A program made the translations under genes and the position numbers. A stretch of 64,000 nucleotides of DNA from Streptomyces venezuelae (GTDB lineage Bacteria; Actinomycetota; Actinomycetes; Streptomycetales; Streptomycetaceae), in assembly GCF_008642375.1 (NCBI RefSeq), contig NZ_CP029194.1:8302501-8366500 (forward strand), in the 5' to 3' direction. Numbering within the stretch: the first letter of the stretch is position 1; each line of letters begins with the position of its first letter. The notes beneath the pieces were generated by a model. The model had not been told where the DNA came from and searched no databases. It saw only the letters and a list, made by a program, of their open reading frames with translations. Positions 59,226 to 64,000 of the stretch are shown here, piece by piece.

Positions 59226-61550
59226 TCACGAGGTGGTGCTCCGGAATGCGTAGAGGGTGGTCTCGGACGCGGCGAAGAGGGTGTCGCCGGAGGTCTGCAG
59301 CTGCCACGTGTCCTTGCCCCCGGCCTCGCTGCCGGAGGGCTGGTGCGCCCAGAGCAGCTTGCCGTCCGAGGCGCGCAGGACGACGAACCCCGGGACGTCG
59401 CCGGTGGCGAACGTGGCGACGGCCACCACGGACGAGGAGACGGTGGGGCCCTGGCCCCTGGCACCGCCGGTGGTCGTCAGGTTCAGCGGGCTCGCGGTGT
59501 GCCACTGCTGCTTGCCGCTCTTCATGTCCAGGGCGAAGACCGTGCCCGGACCGTCGAAGACGTAGGCCCGCTCGCCGCGGACCGCGGCCGCGCTGATGGT
59601 GGTCGTCTCGTTGACGGCGGTCCACAGCTTCGCGCCGTCGGAGGCGCGGAAGGCCTGCACCTTGACGCTCGCGACGAGCAGAGTCGTCCCGTCGGAGGAC
59701 AGCCGCGGGTAGGCGCCGGGTTTGATGACGCCCGGGACGTTCCACCGCTCGGTGCCGGAGCGCAGGTCGAGTCCCCGGAGGGTGCCGTTGTCCTGGAGGA
59801 GGCAGAGGCGACCGGCGGCGTGGGCCTGGAAGTCGCTGGAGCGGATCCTGCGCGACCACAGCGCCTTGCCGGAGGCGAGGTCGACCGCGACCACGCCGTA
59901 GCCGTCGTTGCCGCTGGTGCCGAGGACGGCGACCGAACCGGCGACGGACTGGACGCTCTGGACGAAGTCGGCGTTCCGGCCGTCGGGGCCGGGCCCGGTG
60001 ACCGCGTACGCGAACTTCTGCCTGCCCGTGGCGTCGACACCGAAGAGATAGCCGTTCTCACCGCTCCAGCCCTCGGCGAACAGCATCGATCCCTCGGCGC
60101 CCAGCCATTTCGTCGAGCCCGTGACATCGGAGGGGGCGCGGAGCGAACCCTTCCAGCGTTCCTTCCCGGTCGCGGCGTCGTAACCGATCGCCGTGGTCGT
60201 GTCCCAGCGCACCAAAGTGTTGCCGACGAGGCGCAGTTGCCCGCCCTCCAGCTTCTTCAGCGGGACCGACCACAGGGGCTTCGGACCCGCCGGGACCTTG
60301 GGCTCGGGTATGCCGGTGGTGCCGGCCGCACCGCCCGCGGCCCCGCTGCTACCCCCGCTCGTGCCGCCGCCGGACCGGGCCGGGTCCTTGCCGGACCGCG
60401 ACTGCCATTCGTTCAGAGCCGCGGCGCCTCCCGCCGCCACGGCGGCGGTGCCGGCCGCGGCGATCCACAGGAACGCCCGGCGGCTCGGCCCTGTCGGTGC
60501 CGTCGGTCCGGTAGGGGTGGGTGGCCCGAGGGGCGTCATGGGTACGGGCGGTGCCGTCACCAGGAGCGCGGCGTGCGCCGCCCGCCGGGCCAGGTCCTGC
60601 CGCAGGCCCTCGGTGAGCAGGGCGGCCGGGTCGGCGGCACCCAGCGTGGCCAGCACCGATGCGGCGGGCGGCCTGTGGGCGGGGTCCTTGGCCAGGCAGG
60701 CGCCGATCAGCGGGCCCAACCCCGGGGGAACGCCGTCGAGCCGAGGGGGGTGGTGGACGGCCCGGTACAGGATCTCGGCCGTCCCTCCTGCGCCGAACGG
60801 GCCCTGACCGGTGGCCGCGAAGACCAGGACACAGCCGAGGGAGAAGACATCGGCCGCCGGTCCCGCGTCGCGGCTCGACACGATCTGCTCGGGCGCCATG
60901 AAGCCCGGCGTCCCCATCACCGCGCCCGTCCGGGTCACCTGTGTCGCGTCCACCGCCCGGCTGATGCCGAAGTCGATGACGCGGGGTCCGTCCTCGGCGA
61001 CGAGCACGTTGCCCGGCTTGAGGTCGCGGTGGACGAGGCCTGCCTCGTGGATGGCGAGGAGCGCCTCCGCGAGACCGGTGCCAAGAGCCCGCAGGGCGGG
61101 CTCGGGCAGCACGCCGAACCCGCGTACGACCTCGTGCAGCGAGGGCGCGGGGACGTAGGCCGTGGCCAGCCAGGGCTGTGGGGCGTCGGCGTCCGCGTCC
61201 AGCACCGGCGGAGTGAAGAATCCGCTCACACGGCGGGCGGCCTCGGCCTCGCGCCGGAAACGCCCGCGGAAGTTCGGCGCCTCGGCGTACTCGGGCCGGA
61301 TCACCTTCAGGGCGACCAGACGCGATCCTGGCGACCTGGCGAGGAAGACCCTGCCCATGCCGCCTTCGCCCAGGAGCTGGAAGACCTCGTAGGGGCCGAT
61401 ACGGGTGGGGCTCTGCTGCTGAGGGACCTGGCCGTGCGGCAACGGGACGGTGGTGAAGGGGCGGGTGACAGGGGCGGGCTCTCGCGCCACCGTGGTGAAC
61501 GGAGGCTGCGCGGCCGTGGGGTCGCCGCCCCCGGAGGAGGGTGTGTGCAC
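59226..61550 (-). CDS. Ser/Thr protein kinase with C-terminal PQQ-like beta-propeller
   Basis: The 774-residue protein has the same architecture as its neighbour: kinase domain with YEVFQLLGEGGMGRVFLARS, HRDLKPGNVLV and DFGISRAVDA, a transmembrane helix (AFLWIAAAGTAAVAAGGAAA), a Gly/Ser-rich linker, then a PQQ propeller (AIGYDAATGKERWKGSLRAP, GVVAVDLASGKALWSRRIRS). GTG 61550 begins 17 bases after the membrane-protein gene. The pair probably arose by duplication; they may phosphorylate each other. Confidence 0.85.
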   Translation of the reverse strand: MHTPSSGGGDPTAAQPPFTTVAREPAPVTRPFTTVPLPHGQVPQQQSPTRIGPYEVFQLLGEGGMGRVFLARSPGSRLVALKVIRPEYAEAPNFRGRFRREAEAARRVSGFFTPPVLDADADAPQPWLATAYVPAPSLHEVVRGFGVLPEPALRALGTGLAEALLAIHEAGLVHRDLKPGNVLVAEDGPRVIDFGISRAVDATQVTRTGAVMGTPGFMAPEQIVSSRDAGPAADVFSLGCVLVFAATGQGPFGAGGTAEILYRAVHHPPRLDGVPPGLGPLIGACLAKDPAHRPPAASVLATLGAADPAALLTEGLRQDLARRAAHAALLVTAPPVPMTPLGPPTPTGPTAPTGPSRRAFLWIAAAGTAAVAAGGAAALNEWQSRSGKDPARSGGGTSGGSSGAAGGAAGTTGIPEPKVPAGPKPLWSVPLKKLEGGQLRLVGNTLVRWDTTTAIGYDAATGKERWKGSLRAPSDVTGSTKWLGAEGSMLFAEGWSGENGYLFGVDATGRQKFAYAVTGPGPDGRNADFVQSVQSVAGSVAVLGTSGNDGYGVVAVDLASGKALWSRRIRSSDFQAHAAGRLCLLQDNGTLRGLDLRSGTERWNVPGVIKPGAYPRLSSDGTTLLVASVKVQAFRASDGAKLWTAVNETTTISAAAVRGERAYVFDGPGTVFALDMKSGKQQWHTASPLNLTTTGGARGQGPTVSSSVVAVATFATGDVPGFVVLRASDGKLLWAHQPSGSEAGGKDTWQLQTSGDTLFAASETTLYAFRSTTS

Positions 61551-61566
61551 GTCGTCGTCGCGGCGG

Positions 61567-62487
61567 TCAGCTCAGCGAACCGAGCACGTCACGAGCGACG
61601 GCGACGGCGGCGTCCTCGGCCTGCTTCTGCGTCGTGGTGGAGTCCTTCCGGCTGAAGCTGTAGTCCGCGGTGACCACGGCGTTGCCCTCACGGACGATCG
61701 CCTCGGCCTGGGTCAGTCCCCCGTCCGGGCTCCCGGCGTAGACGACGACGGCCTCCTCGCCGATCCCACTGACCGGCCGGGAGCCGAACACCTTCTTCAG
61801 AGTGCCGATGTCCTTGAGAGCGACCTCCTTCTTCATGTCGTAGCTGCCTTTCGCCCCCGGGGCGACGGAGAGATGCACCTTCAAGGTCTGGAAGGGGCCA
61901 CTGCTGTCCGTCCTCTCCCAGCTCGGCCCCCTGGTGATCATCGAGGCCAGATCCTTGTCGTCGAACAGCCCGGGCGTGCACGCCGCCCCGGGCACGATTC
62001 CCTCGACGGTGGACGCCTTGACCAGTTCGCACCCCTTGGGCACCTTGGTGAACGCCTTGGCGGGTTCCTCGGGTTCGGCGGCGCCTCCCGGCACACCGGA
62101 CGGCAGACTCGACACCGTGCCCTCGTCGTCACCCCCCGAGGTGGCGACGACCACACCGACGGCCACGGCCACGGCGAGCGCCGCGGCGCCACCGATCAGC
62201 CAGGCCCGCGAAACGCCGCCGCGCGGACCTCCGCCCGGGCCGCCCGCGGGAACCGGCTGGGCCCATGCCGAGGGCGCGCCCGGCGCCTGCGGCGGGACCG
62301 GCGGCGGTGCCTGACCGGGCATCGGGGGCGGTGCCTGACCCGGCATCGGCGGCGGTGCCTGACCGTAGGGCGGCACCTGACCGTAGCCCTGCGCCGCGGG
62401 TGCCCAGGTCGGGTCGGCCTGCCCCAACGGTCGGGTCGGACGGTCGCCGAAGCCATGCCGGGGATCCACCTGTGGGGTCTCACTCAC
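61567..62487 (-). CDS. Pro-rich membrane protein with extracytoplasmic domain, partner of the kinases
   Basis: The 306-residue protein starts at GTG 62487 with GAGAGGG upstream. Residues ~1-90 are Pro/Gln-rich with a repeated PPPMPGQA; one transmembrane helix follows (AWLIGGAAALAVAVAVGVVV), then about 180 residues outside the cell with two cysteines (GCELVKAS, AACTPGLF), resembling Streptomyces DUF3558-like or sensor-type domains. It is first in the operon with the two kinases, so it may be their substrate or input sensor. Confidence 0.65.
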   Translation of the reverse strand: MSETPQVDPRHGFGDRPTRPLGQADPTWAPAAQGYGQVPPYGQAPPPMPGQAPPPMPGQAPPPVPPQAPGAPSAWAQPVPAGGPGGGPRGGVSRAWLIGGAAALAVAVAVGVVVATSGGDDEGTVSSLPSGVPGGAAEPEEPAKAFTKVPKGCELVKASTVEGIVPGAACTPGLFDDKDLASMITRGPSWERTDSSGPFQTLKVHLSVAPGAKGSYDMKKEVALKDIGTLKKVFGSRPVSGIGEEAVVVYAGSPDGGLTQAEAIVREGNAVVTADYSFSRKDSTTTQKQAEDAAVAVARDVLGSLS

Positions 62488-62905
62488 GTGGCAGCCCTCT
62501 CTCCTCGTACGGTTCTCGCTTGCGGGACCGGCGGAATTCCGTCCCCCGCGCGCCGAGCCGGAGCGACGGCGACAGGGTTCACCTCACTCCCCGTTCGGAT
62601 GGGGCTGGTGCGCTGCGCACGGCACCGGCACGACGTGGCAGACGCTGTCGCACGGTGCTGCGATGCCGATGAAATCCTGCTGAAGCCGAAAGTGATCGAG
62701 CCGCCGTCGCGCAGTCGCGGCGCGGCGTACTTTTCGGAGAGGAACGCGCCCCAGAACCGGCGCTCGCATCACCTTCGCGGTCTCCGGAGTGGGCAGGGCA
62801 GGTGAACAATCTCACCCTCCCGACTCCCCGCCGAAATAGTGAAGTCACCTGATTACACTGCGTGTTGATCCTTCATCCTTGCCGTACGATCCCACGGAGA
62901 GAGTC
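62488..62905. other. Intergenic region, divergent promoter
   Basis: The 418 bases contain the promoters for the kinase operon and the DD-peptidase gene. An AT-richer stretch at 62830-62890 with TTACACT and TACGAT lies just before the DD-peptidase start. No gene recognised. Confidence 0.4.
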
Positions 62906-64000
62906 ATGAAACTCAAGCGATTAGGCGTCATCGCCGCGGTGTGCAGCATCAGTCTCACCATCGGCCTCGGCACCGCCGAGGCCGGGGTCCCGGATGCGGC
63001 CGTGGCGCTCAAGGCGGGTGCCGACCAGGGCATCGCCGACGGGTACCCCGGCATCATCGGAATGGTGCGTGACGGTGACCGGACCCAGTACATACAGGCG
63101 GGCGTCGGCGACCGCGGAACCGGTGTGCCGGCGGACCCCAAGGCGAAGTTCCGCATCGGCAGCAACACCAAGGCCTTCACCGCGGCCACCGTCCTGCTGC
63201 TGGAGGCCGACGGCCTGCTGTCCATCGACGACACGGTGGCGAAGTGGCTGCCCAACGCCGTCAACGCCAACGGCCACGACGGTTCGAAGATCACCATCCG
63301 GCAGCTGCTCAACCACACGTCGAACCTCCCCAACTACACGATGAACATCGACGGGTACACCACCAGCCGGACCTGGACGCCGCAACAGCTGGTCGACGGC
63401 GCCCTGCGCAAGCGCCAGCCGAACGCGCAGCCGGGCGAGAAGTGGGAGTACACCAACACCAACTACGTGCTCGCCGGCATGATCATCAGGGCTGTGACCG
63501 GCAACGAGCCCGCGGCTGAGATGAAGACCCGGATCTTCGACCGTCTGGGCCTGGCGGACACCACTCTGCCCACCACGGACAACAACGTCTACGGCAACTA
63601 CCTGCGCGGGTACTACCTGGCCGGCCCCTTCATCCTGGACATGACCGTGACCAACGTCTCGGCCACCCAGACCGCCGGCGCCATGGTCTCGACCCTCGAC
63701 GACCTGGCCACCTTCCAACGCGCGCTCGTGGGCGGCACCCTTCTCCCGCCCGCGCAGCAGACCGAGCTCAAGACCACCGTCCCCACCGGTCTGGGCCCCG
63801 ACTACGGCCTGGGCCTCATGCGCCTGAACACCTCGTGCGGTCGCACCGCCTGGTACCACAACGGTGTCGTCCCCGGGTACTTCAGCTTCCACCTCACCAG
63901 CGAGGACGGCGCCAAGCAGGTGGTCGAGGCCAACAACGAGAGCCACCTCATCTCCGGCACTCCCGGCCAGAACCACACGGGCGCAGCGGCTGAGAAGGCC
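62906..64000 (+). CDS. Secreted D-alanyl-D-alanine carboxypeptidase / beta-lactamase-like serine hydrolase (3' end cut by window)
   Basis: From ATG 62906, with GGAGAGA upstream, 365 codons run to the window end without a stop. A Sec signal (MKLKRLGVIAAVCSISLTIG, cleavage near AEA) is followed by a penicilloyl-serine transferase fold: S86-N-T-K89 (SxxK), Y-T-N in WEYTNTNYVL, and YHNGVVPGYFS in place of HxG. It resembles Streptomyces R61-type DD-peptidases. Leu6 is a TTA codon (62921-62923), so bldA may limit translation to development. Its C-terminus is outside the window. Confidence 0.8.
   Translation, partial: MKLKRLGVIAAVCSISLTIGLGTAEAGVPDAAVALKAGADQGIADGYPGIIGMVRDGDRTQYIQAGVGDRGTGVPADPKAKFRIGSNTKAFTAATVLLLEADGLLSIDDTVAKWLPNAVNANGHDGSKITIRQLLNHTSNLPNYTMNIDGYTTSRTWTPQQLVDGALRKRQPNAQPGEKWEYTNTNYVLAGMIIRAVTGNEPAAEMKTRIFDRLGLADTTLPTTDNNVYGNYLRGYYLAGPFILDMTVTNVSATQTAGAMVSTLDDLATFQRALVGGTLLPPAQQTELKTTVPTGLGPDYGLGLMRLNTSCGRTAWYHNGVVPGYFSFHLTSEDGAKQVVEANNESHLISGTPGQNHTGAAAEKA

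Noticed and set aside
1..64000. tRNA, rRNA, CRISPR arrays, prophage, integrative element
   Set aside because: No tRNA-like cloverleaf, spaced repeats, integrase or phage structural gene was recognised; the only mobile trace is the short IS5-type stub at 17217-17420.

Overview
The window looks like a Streptomyces chromosome, probably an accessory (arm-like) stretch. It has very high G+C, strong G/C third-position bias in every convincing gene, many GTG starts, only a few TTA (bldA-type) codons, and the usual Streptomyces families (PAS/SpoIIE phosphatases, LuxR-type two-component genes, PQQ-repeat Ser/Thr kinases, TetR/AraC/LysR regulators, Tat- and Sec-exported proteins). I see no rRNA, tRNA, CRISPR array, prophage or complete insertion sequence.

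Layout. 1-2.2 kb (minus): a gene start cut by the window edge and two overlapping genes that both carry the HxD...H...R pattern of AlkB-type 2-oxoglutarate/Fe(II) oxygenases. 2.4-7.5 kb: a light-response module of SDR/DUF2867 protein, photolyase, ECF sigma factor (LitS-like) and a convergent MerR-cobalamin sensor (LitR-like). 7.5-11 kb: an odd sigma-like/membrane/extracytoplasmic fusion and a PAS-SpoIIE phosphatase. 11.4-14.6 kb: a hairpin-led small membrane protein, a zinc-finger multi-HTH regulator with a small sigma-like partner, and a TetR/reductase operon with a clear operator. 14.8-17.1 kb: a TPR-like protein and a Tat-exported hydrolase. 17.2-20.7 kb: an IS5 transposase stub, then a 1015-residue protein with a beta-propeller, a jacalin-like lectin domain and a TTA codon, the most unusual gene here. 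21-26 kb: a DUF1254 protein, a GAP-family membrane protein, gene remnants, two tandem RibD-C reductases and a divergent LysR. 26-30.9 kb: a small secreted peptide, hydrolase/TetR/serine hydrolase, and a UDP-glucose dehydrogenase frameshifted at its start. 30.9-31.5 kb: a graveyard of gene fragments. 31.5-36.2 kb: an FAD monooxygenase, a cysteine-rich hypothetical, a TTA-containing AraC regulator and a secreted S33 peptidase. 36.2-40.8 kb: histidine kinase, ABC exporter and response regulator around an array of 12-bp repeats. 41-46.6 kb: solute-binding lipoprotein, DUF2236, AraC-GyrI, DUF3291, amidase. 47-55 kb: long-chain acyl-CoA ligase, lysyl-oxidase-like secreted protein, small secreted protein, HIT protein, and a large PAS/GAF/SpoIIE/HATPase regulator. 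55-57 kb: alpha/beta hydrolase with a divergent AraC whose tail runs into a decayed gene. 57-62.5 kb: a minus-strand operon of one membrane protein and two PQQ-propeller kinases. 62.9 kb to the end: a TTA-containing DD-peptidase cut by the window edge.

Themes: signal transduction (light, phosphorelay, SpoIIE partner-switching, Ser/Thr kinases), export of enzymes acting on the envelope or outside the cell, and repeated regulator-plus-enzyme pairs with visible operators. Three genes carry one TTA codon each (18199, 34461, 62921), which suggests bldA-dependent, development-linked expression. Decay is concentrated at 17.2, 23.3-23.6, 30.9-31.5 and 56.7-57.0 kb.
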